A stretch of DNA of 19,569 nucleotides, taken from assembly GCA_964423675.1 (NCBI GenBank), contig CAYRFP010000043.1, forward strand, positions 1 to 19,569. Reading direction: 5' to 3'. Under the pieces are notes generated by a model. The model did not search any database. It was not told the DNA's origin and saw only the letters and a program-made list of their open reading frames with translations. Of the stretch, positions 7,107 to 13,625 are shown piece by piece (within the stretch, counting starts at the first letter, position 1; the number at the start of each line of letters is the position of its first letter). Origin of the DNA: RUG563 sp964423675 (GTDB lineage Bacteria; Bacillota; Clostridia; Christensenellales; Aristaeellaceae). The translations under genes and the position numbers were made by a program.

Positions 7107-7649
7107 ATGCACAAGCTCGGACGAATGCTGCAAGCCTGGGGACATTGGCTGCTGGCGGTACTATGCGCAGCTGTGGTGCTGCTTTCTGCCCTCTGGACAC
7201 GGCAGCTGCAAGACCAGGATGCGGAAAACACCCAGGCGCTGGCCGATACCAGCCAACGCTTACAGGATACTGTTTCTTCTTCGGCCCCCACCTTTGTTCC
7301 GCCCACGGCCGATGGCATTCTTTTACGCCCCCGCAGCGACGCGCCGCTGTTTTTTCCCGCATTCGGGGTTTGGCAAACGCACCTGGGCATGGATTATGCC
7401 ACTGATCCGGGCGATCCCGTTTACGCCATTGCAGATGGCACGGCGCAGATCGAAGATGAAACACTTCTGCTGCTGCACACCGATGGCAGCAGCACCCGGT
7501 ATCGCGGCCTACAATCCATTCAGGTATCCAATGGGCAGCGCCTCCGGGCCGGAGAGCCTGTGGGACTGGCCGGCGCCACGGTGCCCTGGGAAGGGAACGG
7601 CCACATCTGCCTGCTTTATACGCCCGTCCAGACCTTGCCCGCAGATTAA
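7107..7649 (+). CDS. Membrane-anchored M23-like (LytM) protein, probably degenerate
   Basis: The 180-residue product has one N-terminal membrane segment (about 13-30) with a short cytoplasmic side, a Gln/Asp-rich stalk (31-65), then a compact M23-like domain (about 70-175). The first metal motif HxxxD is present as HLGMD (His92, Asp96), followed by GDPVYAIADGTA. The second His of the usual HxH is Cys168 (GHIC), and the YAHL catalytic His block reads YRGL (132-135). Loss of such residues is known in SpoIIQ-type and divisome LytM proteins that bind rather than cut, so a structural or regulatory envelope role is likely; I infer this. ATG 7107 follows AGGGAGGG with 8-nt spacing; an in-frame ATG at 7059 lacks a ribosome site. 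Confidence 0.8.
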   Translation: MHKLGRMLQAWGHWLLAVLCAAVVLLSALWTRQLQDQDAENTQALADTSQRLQDTVSSSAPTFVPPTADGILLRPRSDAPLFFPAFGVWQTHLGMDYATDPGDPVYAIADGTAQIEDETLLLLHTDGSSTRYRGLQSIQVSNGQRLRAGEPVGLAGATVPWEGNGHICLLYTPVQTLPAD

Positions 7650-7655
7650 CGCACA

Positions 7656-7699
7656 GAAAAACCCTTCCCACAGCAAAGTGCAGGAAGGGGTTGTTTTTT
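7656..7699. terminator. Bidirectional terminator between the M23-like gene and the CorC-type gene
   Basis: CCCTTCC (7662-7668) pairs with GGAAGGG (7683-7689). Plus-strand T-run at 7694-7699 serves the M23-like gene; the A-run at 7657-7661 becomes a T-run on the minus strand and serves the converging CBS/CorC gene. Confidence 0.85.
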
Positions 7700-7705
7700 A
7701 TATGT

Positions 7706-9031
7706 TTACTCTTCTTCCGTTTCCACCACAGGAACCAGCGTAAGCAGCGCCTTTTCCACCCGGCGCTCCGCAATTTTTTCCACCTGAATCTCCAGCCGGG
7801 GCGCGTCTCCATTTTCCGGTTTTTCCCCATCTTCAGAGCAATAGATGGTCAGCGTAGGGGTTGCGCCGTCCTGAGGAATGGTGCGGAAGCGGCTGAAAAC
7901 CAGGCCGCCCAGCGTATCATAATCCTCGCCGGATGGAAGGGAAACGCCCATTTCCTCGCTCAGCGTATCCAGATCCACCGTTCCGCTGACCCGCCACTGG
8001 TTCTCGCCCAGCTTCTCGATTTCAATTTCATCAGGCGTATCGAATTCATCGTAAATATTGCCCACGATTTCTTCCAGCAGATCCTCCATGGTCACCAGCC
8101 CGCTGGTTCCGCCATATTCATCCACCACGATGGCCAGATGATTTTTCGCCCGCTGCATATTTTGCAGCAGCACATCGCAGGGCACTGTTTCGGGCACGAA
8201 ATACGGCTCCCGCAGCAGCTTTTTCATCGGCTGTGGCTGAGACGCTTCCAGGTTCAGCAGATAATCCCGGGTCGCCAGCACGCCCACCACGTCATCCATA
8301 TCTTCATTATATACCGGGAAGCGGGACAGGCCGGATTCCCGGATGGTCTGCAAAACGGTCTGCTCGTCATCATCGATCCACAGAGCGGTCACATCGGTGC
8401 GATGGGTCATGCAATCGGCAGCAGTGAGATGGCCAAAGTCAAACACGTTCTTGATCATCTCATGCTCGTTGCTTTCAATCACGCCGGATTCCTCGCCGAT
8501 ATCCACCAATGCGCGAATTTCTTCCTGAGTAACTTCTTCCTCCCGGGTATGAGGATCCACCCCGAAAAGCCCCAAAAGCCCCCGAGCCAGCAGATGCTCC
8601 AGCGCAGTAACCGGCCGCAGCAGCGCCGTAATCCCCCTCAAGAAAGGGTACATGGCCTGAACCAGCGAATCAGCATGGATGCGGCCCAGTTTTTCCGCCG
8701 TCAGGCAGCTGACCACCAGACCGATCACCGCTGCCGCCAGGCAATACAGCGCCGCGCTCAGCGCGGGATCCACTCCTTCGCTTTGCAGCGTGGCCGCGGG
8801 CAGGGCAGCCAGCAGCATCAGAAACAGTGCCCGCAACCCCCGCAGCGCCACCAATGTGGGCTTAGGTGCCTTGAGCAATGCCTTCAGCGGCCGGAGCCGA
8901 TGCTTTTCCTCCGCCGCTTCTTCTATTTTATTTTCATTTGCATTTTCCACTGCCGCGCCCAGCAGCCCCATCAGAAAACTCAGCGCCAGCAGCACGATCT
9001 CCACGAGCCATCGCCCTATCGGGTCATCCAC
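7706..9031 (-). CDS. CNNM/CBS/CorC_HlyC-family membrane protein ("hemolysin family")
   Basis: The 441-residue protein has the domain order of the CorC/CNNM (UPF0053, once called hemolysin) family. A short N-terminal membrane region (helices near 9-28, 62-80, 90-112) is followed by a CBS pair (about 200-320; VVDEYGGTSGLVTMEDLLEEIVG is diagnostic, 302-324) and a C-terminal CorC_HlyC domain (about 335-435). Family members are linked to Mg2+/Co2+ efflux, in the plasma membrane. Here the membrane domain is divergent: the usual FGEILPKxxA block reads as TAEKLGRIHA (111-120), so transport ability is uncertain. Translation starts at GTG 9031 with GGGAGG 9 nt upstream; the nearby ATG is out of frame. 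It is divergent from rpmE and has its own promoter and terminator. Confidence 0.88.
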   Translation of the reverse strand: MDDPIGRWLVEIVLLALSFLMGLLGAAVENANENKIEEAAEEKHRLRPLKALLKAPKPTLVALRGLRALFLMLLAALPAATLQSEGVDPALSAALYCLAAAVIGLVVSCLTAEKLGRIHADSLVQAMYPFLRGITALLRPVTALEHLLARGLLGLFGVDPHTREEEVTQEEIRALVDIGEESGVIESNEHEMIKNVFDFGHLTAADCMTHRTDVTALWIDDDEQTVLQTIRESGLSRFPVYNEDMDDVVGVLATRDYLLNLEASQPQPMKKLLREPYFVPETVPCDVLLQNMQRAKNHLAIVVDEYGGTSGLVTMEDLLEEIVGNIYDEFDTPDEIEIEKLGENQWRVSGTVDLDTLSEEMGVSLPSGEDYDTLGGLVFSRFRTIPQDGATPTLTIYCSEDGEKPENGDAPRLEIQVEKIAERRVEKALLTLVPVVETEEE

Positions 9032-9064
9032 GGAAAACAGCCTCCCAATTCACAAAGATGGTTC

Positions 9065-9093
9065 ATTTTACCACATACTGTGTTCAAATGCAA
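9065..9093 (-). promoter_or_regulatory. Promoter of the CorC-type gene
   Basis: On the minus strand TTGCAT (9093-9088), 17 nt and TAAAAT (9070-9065) lie 34 nt before the GTG start. Confidence 0.65.
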
Positions 9094-9166
9094 GCCGCTT
9101 ATCCCCTCCTTTCCGCAAAACGGGAAAATGTTTTCTCCAATGCGGGCATTTTGGCCCAAAAAATCC

Positions 9167-9195
9167 TTGCAATAGAGCCCTGGCCGTGCTATAAT
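9167..9195 (+). promoter_or_regulatory. rpmE promoter
   Basis: TTGCAA (9167-9172), a 17-nt spacer and perfect TATAAT (9190-9195). The transcript should begin near 9202, exactly at the foot of the leader hairpin. Confidence 0.85.
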
Positions 9196-9202
9196 AATTC
9201 AT

Positions 9203-9233
9203 GCGGCTCATAGGCAGCCTCCTATGAATCCGC
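9203..9233 (+). promoter_or_regulatory. Candidate L31 (rpmE) leader hairpin
   Basis: The 5' end of the predicted rpmE mRNA folds as GCGG (9203-9206), an asymmetric internal loop, TCATAGG (9208-9214) with loop CAGCCT, CCTATGA (9221-9227), then CCGC (9230-9233). Eleven base pairs stand at the very start of the message and no U-tract follows, so it is not a terminator. L31 leaders that let the protein repress its own mRNA have been described in several bacterial groups, and this has the right place and size; the assignment is inferred. Confidence 0.6.
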
Positions 9234-9264
9234 CATCTGTAAGGAGCAAAAGAGGTGAAATGGC

Positions 9265-9462
9265 ATGAAGGAAAAGATCCATCCCAAGTATGAGAAGGCT
9301 ATCGTGCGCTGCGTGTGCGGCGAAACGTTCGAAACCGGCTCCACCAAGAAGGAGTTGCGCGTCGAAATTTGCTCGAAGTGTCATCCTTTCTTCACTGGCA
9401 AGCAGAAGCTGGTGGATAGCGGCGGCCGCGTCGATCGCTTCAAGAAGCGTTTCGGCATCTGA
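9265..9462 (+). CDS. rpmE: 50S ribosomal protein L31, zinc-binding type
   Basis: This 65-residue protein is L31 of the C+ class: it holds the four zinc ligands Cys16, Cys18, Cys36 and Cys39 in the CxC...CxxC arrangement, then the conserved HPFFTGKQKLVDSGGRVDRF. L31 bridges the large-subunit central protuberance and the small-subunit head. The ATG at 9265 follows GAGGTGA with 6-nt spacing; an overlapping ATG five bases earlier meets a stop after two codons. It leads the conserved rpmE-yqhQ-prmC-prfA block but has its own promoter and terminator, so much of its transcript is probably monocistronic. Confidence 0.97.
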   Translation: MKEKIHPKYEKAIVRCVCGETFETGSTKKELRVEICSKCHPFFTGKQKLVDSGGRVDRFKKRFGI

Positions 9463-9470
9463 GCCCCATA

Positions 9471-9505
9471 AAAGCAGCACAGCCTCTCTTGGCGTGCTGC
9501 TTTTT
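9471..9505 (+). terminator. rpmE terminator
   Basis: AAAGCAGCAC (9471-9480) pairs with GTGCTGCTTT (9494-9503); an inner GCC/GGC extends the stem, and the T-run follows. Confidence 0.9.
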
Positions 9506-9515
9506 GCTTTATAAA

Positions 9516-9554
9516 GCGCGGTTTCAGGCCCGCGCCTACGTTTTCTGCCTGAAA
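9516..9554 (+). promoter_or_regulatory. Hairpin with loop-complementary strand (pseudoknot or switch) before yqhQ
   Basis: GCGCGG (9516-9521) pairs with CCGCGC (9530-9535), leaving an 8-nt loop TTTCAGGC (9522-9529). That entire loop is the exact complement of GCCTGAAA at 9547-9554. The two pairings either form an H-type pseudoknot (probably with fewer than all 8 loop pairs, as connecting loops are absent) or are alternative hairpins. The yqhQ ribosome site follows 14 nt later. Position suggests control of yqhQ; the ligand or factor is unknown. Confidence 0.5.
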
Positions 9555-9582
9555 AACAGCAAACAATGAAAGGAACAAAGCC

Positions 9583-10611
9583 ATGAGCAAGAAAAACGGC
9601 GAGCCCGCCCGGCCGGATATCGGCGGCCAGGCAGTGCTGGACGGCGTGATGATGAAAAGCCCGGATGCTATCGCAGTAGCAGTTCGGCGGGCAAACGGCG
9701 ATATTGTGGTCAAACGAGAGAGTTATGTTTCCCCATCAAAAAAGCATAAATGGATGGGTTTGCCCTTCATTCGGGGCACGGTAAGCATGATCAGCACGTT
9801 GTCCATCGGCATGAAAACCCTGTCCGACAGCGAAAAGATGGCGGGCGAGGAAGCAGAGGAAGAGCCCTCCAAGTTCGATCTGTGGCTGTCAGAAAAGCTG
9901 GGCAAGAATGTGGACAAGGTAGTCATGGGTGTAGCCATGGTGCTGGCCGTATGCATGAGCGTGGGGCTGTTTGTGCTGTTACCCAATCTGGCCATGCTGC
10001 TTTTCCCCAAGGAAGCCACCGGCGGCATGCTGCTGGCCAAGAATCTGGTAACAGGGCTGGTGCGGCTGGCTCTTTTGATGGCCTATATGTATTTCTGCGG
10101 CACCATTCCGGATATGCGCCGCACTTTCCAGTATCACGGCTCGGAGCACAAAACGGTCTACTGCCATGAGCGCGACCTGCCGCTGACACCGCAAAATGCC
10201 CAGCAGTTCTCTACGCTGCATCCCCGGTGCGGCACATCCTTCCTGGTGCTCACGTTTATTTTGTCCATTCTGGTGTGTACGGTATTTGACTGGTTCCTGC
10301 TGGAAGTGTTCAGTGTGGATCTGGGGGCGAATTATCTGCTGCGGGTGCTGAGTCGGCTGATCCTGCTGCCCTGCATTATGGGCGTGGGCTATGAAGCGCT
10401 CAAGGGGCTGGCACATGCAGATGGCAAGCTGGTGCGGGCGCTGCGCTGGCCAGGCATGCAGATGCAGCGGCTGACCACTCGGCCGCCCACGGACGAGATG
10501 TGTGAAGTGGCCATCGCGGCCATGAATGCAGCGTTGCATGGCCTGCCCCAGGGCGAGGAAACGCCGGAGGGATGGGTGATCCTGCATTCCCAGCAGGAGG
10601 CGCAGCCGTGA
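9583..10611 (+). CDS. yqhQ: DUF1385 family membrane protein (YqhQ-like)
   Basis: This 342-residue protein carries the DUF1385 hallmarks: IGGQAVLDGVMMKSPDA near the N-terminus (13-29), FIRGTVSM (62-69), YHGSEHKTVYCHE (184-196) and HPRCGTSF (213-220). Hydrophobic segments near 113-140, 148-172, 218-242 and 250-268 predict an integral membrane protein. The conserved His/Glu/Cys residues hint at metal binding, but the family's biochemical role is not established to my knowledge. GAAAGGAA precedes the ATG by 8 nt. It lies between rpmE and prmC, its usual place in Clostridia, and its stop codon overlaps the GTG start of prmC, implying translational coupling. Confidence 0.9.
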   Translation: MSKKNGEPARPDIGGQAVLDGVMMKSPDAIAVAVRRANGDIVVKRESYVSPSKKHKWMGLPFIRGTVSMISTLSIGMKTLSDSEKMAGEEAEEEPSKFDLWLSEKLGKNVDKVVMGVAMVLAVCMSVGLFVLLPNLAMLLFPKEATGGMLLAKNLVTGLVRLALLMAYMYFCGTIPDMRRTFQYHGSEHKTVYCHERDLPLTPQNAQQFSTLHPRCGTSFLVLTFILSILVCTVFDWFLLEVFSVDLGANYLLRVLSRLILLPCIMGVGYEALKGLAHADGKLVRALRWPGMQMQRLTTRPPTDEMCEVAIAAMNAALHGLPQGEETPEGWVILHSQQEAQP

Positions 10612-11447
10612 CGGCGACCATCGGCGCTGCGCTGCATGCGGCGCAGGCGCGGCTGGCAGCTGCCGGCGTGCCGGATGCGGCGCTGGACGCAGAATATTTA
10701 TTAGCCGAGGTGCTTCATTGCCCCCGGCTTTCTTTAAGGCTGGAAAAAGCGCAGCCGCTGACAGTGGAACAAGCCGCAGCCTTTGAGGCGCTGCTTTTGC
10801 GGCGCGAGCAGCGGGAGCCACTGCAATACATTCTGGGCACGCAGCCGTTCATGGGGTTTCTGCTGCGGACGGATTCCCGGGCCCTGATTCCGCGCAACGA
10901 CACAGAGACGCTTTGCGAGCAGGCCTTACTGCGGCTGCGGCCGGGGCAGCGGGCGCTGGATTTATGCACAGGCACCGGTGCGCTGGCCATTGCCATGAAG
11001 AAGCTTTGCCCGGGGGCTCAGCTTACCGCCACGGACATAAGCTTATCCGCGCTGGCTTTGGCGCAGGAGAACGCAACGAGTTTAGGCGCAGAGATTCGCT
11101 TTTTGCAGGGAGATTTATTCGCGCCAGTAGCGGACGAGAAATTCCACATCATTGTAAGCAACCCACCCTACATCCCGGAGGGGCTACGGGGGCAGCTACA
11201 GGCGGAGGTAAATCAGGAGCCAGAGTTGGCCTTATTCGCAGGCGCGGACGGGCTGAACTTTTATCGACAGATTGCGGAGCAGGCGCCGGCGCATTTACAG
11301 CCCGGAGGCTGGCTTCTGCTGGAGATTGGCGACACGCAGTATCCCGCCGTTTCCGCACTGCTTTCCCCCTCCTTCACCGGCATTTCTCTGGTGCAGGACA
11401 TGAACGGTCTGCCCCGCGTGGTGGTCGCTCAGCTTACCAAGGAGTGA
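10608..11447 (+). CDS. prmC: Peptide chain release factor N5-glutamine methyltransferase
   Basis: The 279-residue product has the small helical N-domain of PrmC followed by a class I SAM methyltransferase fold: SAM loop DLCTGTGALA (118-127), acidic ATDIS (141-145) and the glutamine-binding NPPYIPE (185-191). PrmC methylates the Gln of the GGQ motif in release factors RF1 and RF2, using S-adenosylmethionine, in the cytosol; its substrate prfA is encoded 1 kb downstream. I chose GTG 10608, which overlaps the yqhQ stop (GTGA) and follows AGGAGG with 7-nt spacing, over an ATG at 10572 inside yqhQ. The local GC content is high, unlike the gene that follows. Confidence 0.93.
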   Translation: MTATIGAALHAAQARLAAAGVPDAALDAEYLLAEVLHCPRLSLRLEKAQPLTVEQAAAFEALLLRREQREPLQYILGTQPFMGFLLRTDSRALIPRNDTETLCEQALLRLRPGQRALDLCTGTGALAIAMKKLCPGAQLTATDISLSALALAQENATSLGAEIRFLQGDLFAPVADEKFHIIVSNPPYIPEGLRGQLQAEVNQEPELALFAGADGLNFYRQIAEQAPAHLQPGGWLLLEIGDTQYPAVSALLSPSFTGISLVQDMNGLPRVVVAQLTKE

Positions 11448-11733
11448 TCCCTTGGATCATCCCGCAGCGCGAAGAGGCAAATGGAGTTAAACGAACAATC
11501 ACCGCGAATTTATTGAGGAAAGCGAAAACCCCCGGTCAAAATTGACCGGTCCTGAGCGCCGCTCCGGCACTGTCGCGGGATGCTACGATAGCTTCGTTCC
11601 TCTTGTTCCACACAGAAAATGGCCGATTCGATTCGCCCAGCAAAATTGTGAATTGAGTCCAGAGATGAAATCTCTGGCAGGAGTGCGGGACGCGCATCCC
11701 CGAAACATCCCCATGAAAGCAGGAGAAAACATC
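11448..11733 (+). other. Non-coding stretch rich in short inverted repeats, 5' of a transferred gene
   Basis: No convincing gene lies in these 286 bp. The stretch holds a run of exact inverted repeats: CCGGTCAA/TTGACCGG (11532-11549), GAGCG/CGCTC (11554-11564), GCTA/TAGC (11582-11592), CCAGAGAT/ATCTCTGG (11659-11677, 3-nt loop) and GGGA/TCCC (11687-11700). No U-tract follows any of them and I find no good promoter. It could be a structured leader RNA of the nitrilase gene or remnant ends of the DNA that carried it in. An 11-codon ORF at 11481-11516 after GAAGAGG is noted without a call. Confidence 0.5.
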
Positions 11734-12447
11734 ATGAAAATAGCTCTGGCATCGGCAAGGATTGTCGATCGCAATGTAAGCTTTAATTTGTCACAGATGA
11801 AACGCTGTATGCAGGAAGCAAAGGGAGAGGATGCGGATCTTGTGTGCTTCGGCGAGGCTTTTCTGCAGGGGTTTAATGCGCTCTCTTGGTCGTTTGCAGC
11901 GGATCAAAATATCGCTGTTTCCACCTCATCGGGGGTATTTGCGCAAATCAAAGCATGGACAAAACAGTTTGCAATCGACGTCCTGTTTGGGTATAATGAA
12001 ATAGAAAATGATGCTATCTATTCCTCCTGCGCCCTAATTGCCAATGGCGCCATCATCCATAACTATCGCCGTATTTCAAGAGGTTGGAAAGAATATTGGA
12101 AAACGGATGCCCACTATAAAGAAGGCGTGTGCGCAGAGACTTTTTCCTATAAAGGCAAAAAATGCGCCATCGCCCTTTGTGGCGATCTGTGGGATATGCC
12201 TGACAAGTTTGCGCTGGGCGAGGATATTCTCTTTTGGCCGGTCTATGTCTCCTGGACAAAAGAAGAATGGGAAAACGGCGGCAAGATGGAATACGCACAG
12301 CAGGCAAAACTGTGCTGCGGGAACACTTTTTATATTAATTCCCTCTGCGATAGCGACGCCTTTGGCGGCGCAGCCTGCTTTTCAGACGGAGCGGTTCAAA
12401 AGGAACTGCCGGTTTTCTGTGAAGGACTGCTCTATGTGGAAGCGTAA
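11734..12447 (+). CDS. Carbon-nitrogen hydrolase (nitrilase superfamily)
   Basis: The 237-residue protein has the nitrilase fold order: catalytic Glu41 (VCFGEAFLQGF), a central basic block (NYRRISRGWKEYW, 110-122) and nucleophile Cys149 (IALCGDLWD). Members hydrolyse nitriles, amides or carbamoyl groups; I cannot tell the substrate. At the place of the usual YRK lysine there is Arg113, with Lys119 six residues on (see findings). Base composition differs from its neighbours: hand counts of 60-nt lines inside it run about 38-48% GC against 68-72% in lines of prmC and prfA. It splits the prmC-prfA pair, so it is likely acquired. ATG 11734 follows GCAGGAGA with 7-8-nt spacing; the frame stays open upstream to 11542 but without a ribosome site. 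Confidence 0.85.
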   Translation: MKIALASARIVDRNVSFNLSQMKRCMQEAKGEDADLVCFGEAFLQGFNALSWSFAADQNIAVSTSSGVFAQIKAWTKQFAIDVLFGYNEIENDAIYSSCALIANGAIIHNYRRISRGWKEYWKTDAHYKEGVCAETFSYKGKKCAIALCGDLWDMPDKFALGEDILFWPVYVSWTKEEWENGGKMEYAQQAKLCCGNTFYINSLCDSDAFGGAACFSDGAVQKELPVFCEGLLYVEA

Positions 12448-12492
12448 AAGAACTTCCTCGGGAATATGGGATAATAGTCGAAAGGAAAAAGT

Positions 12493-13557
12493 ATGATCGA
12501 AGCGCAGCTGGAAGCCATGGAAGGGCGATTAGAAGAACTACAGGAAGCATCGGCACAGCCGGAAATCATCGCGGATGTGCAGCGCTGGCAGAAAATCCTG
12601 CGCGAGATTGCGCAGCTGAAACCGGCCGTCACCGCGTTTCGGGCCTACCGCGCGCTCCAGGATCAGATTGCCCAAGCGAAGGAAATGCTATCCGATCCGG
12701 AACTGAAATCCGCTGCTGAAGAGGAACTGAAAGAATTAATACCCCGGGAAAACCGGGAACGGGACAGCCTGCGCCTTTTCCTTATTCCCCGTGATCCCAA
12801 TGACGAGCGCAGTGTGGTCATGGAAATTCGCCCTGGCGCAGGCGGCGAGGAAGCCGCGCTGTTTGCCGCGCTGCTGCTGCGCATGTATCAGCGCTACGCT
12901 GAACGCCAGGGCTTCCTGTTTGAGGCCGTAGATGTTTCCGATACGGAATTGGGCGGCGTGAAGGAAGCCGTGTTCACGCTTAGTGGGAATGGCGCGTTTT
13001 CCCGGATGAAGTATGAATCCGGCGTGCATCGGATTCAGCGCGTACCCGTCACCGAGGCCGGCGGCCGTATCCACACCTCCACGGCCACCGTCGCTGTACT
13101 CCCGGAGGCCGAGGATGTGGAAGTGGAGATTCGGCAGGAAGACCTGCGGATCGATACCTATCGCGCGTCCGGGCACGGCGGCCAGTATATCAACCGGACG
13201 GACTCCGCCGTGCGCATCACCCATCTGCCCTCCGGCCTGGTGGTGACCTGTCAGGATGAGAAAAGTCAGCTAAAAAATAAGGAAAAGGCCATGAAGGTGC
13301 TCCGTTCCCGGCTCTATGACCTGTATCAGGCCGAAAAAAACGCCGCTTATGCCCAGAATCGCCGCGCCCAAGTGGGGAGCGGAGAACGCAATGAACGAAT
13401 CCGCACCTATAATTTTCCCCAGGGCCGCGTAACGGATCACAGAATTGGTTTGACACTGTATAAAATCGATGCCATCATGGATGGCGATCTGGACGAAATC
13501 ATCGATGGACTGACCCTGGCTGAACAGACCGAAAAGCTGAAAAATCTGACGGTTTAA
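12493..13557 (+). CDS. prfA: Peptide chain release factor 1
   Basis: The 354-residue protein is class I release factor RF1. The stop-codon reading motif PxT appears as PVT (185-187) in RVPVTEAGGRIHTSTATVAVLPE, which marks RF1 (UAA/UAG) rather than RF2 (SPF). The peptidyl-tRNA hydrolysis motif GGQ lies at 229-231 in RASGHGGQYINRTDSAVR. It also has RPGAGGEEAALF (113-124) and the C-terminal NFPQGRVTDHRIGL. Gln231 is the expected target of PrmC. The ATG at 12493 has AAAGGAA 5-6 nt upstream. A GATAAT sequence at 12470-12475 might be a -10 box but no -35 matches. The residues flanking GGQ (His before, Tyr-Ile after) differ from the common GAGGQHVN. Confidence 0.96.
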   Translation: MIEAQLEAMEGRLEELQEASAQPEIIADVQRWQKILREIAQLKPAVTAFRAYRALQDQIAQAKEMLSDPELKSAAEEELKELIPRENRERDSLRLFLIPRDPNDERSVVMEIRPGAGGEEAALFAALLLRMYQRYAERQGFLFEAVDVSDTELGGVKEAVFTLSGNGAFSRMKYESGVHRIQRVPVTEAGGRIHTSTATVAVLPEAEDVEVEIRQEDLRIDTYRASGHGGQYINRTDSAVRITHLPSGLVVTCQDEKSQLKNKEKAMKVLRSRLYDLYQAEKNAAYAQNRRAQVGSGERNERIRTYNFPQGRVTDHRIGLTLYKIDAIMDGDLDEIIDGLTLAEQTEKLKNLTV

Positions 13558-13625
13558 AGCGCTGCCCGTATGAAAGGCCGGCTTTGCGGGCAATCTATGC
13601 CTATCCGAAAAAAGGAGGCATAGCC

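Noticed and set aside
7691..9175. Long plus-strand open frame (494 codons) opposite the CorC-type gene
   Set aside because: Low-complexity His/Gln composition, starts inside a terminator and mirrors an unmistakable CBS/CorC protein.
11542..11733. N-terminal extension of the nitrilase gene by 64 codons
   Set aside because: The frame is open but lacks a ribosome site, starts inside an inverted repeat, and nitrilases begin like the MKIALAS start at 11734, which has a good site.
12470..12475. GATAAT as a prfA promoter
   Set aside because: No -35 match about 17 nt upstream; kept only as a remark in the prfA entry.
13564..13591. Hairpin between prfA and rubrerythrin as a terminator
   Set aside because: No U-tract follows the stem, so termination is not supported.
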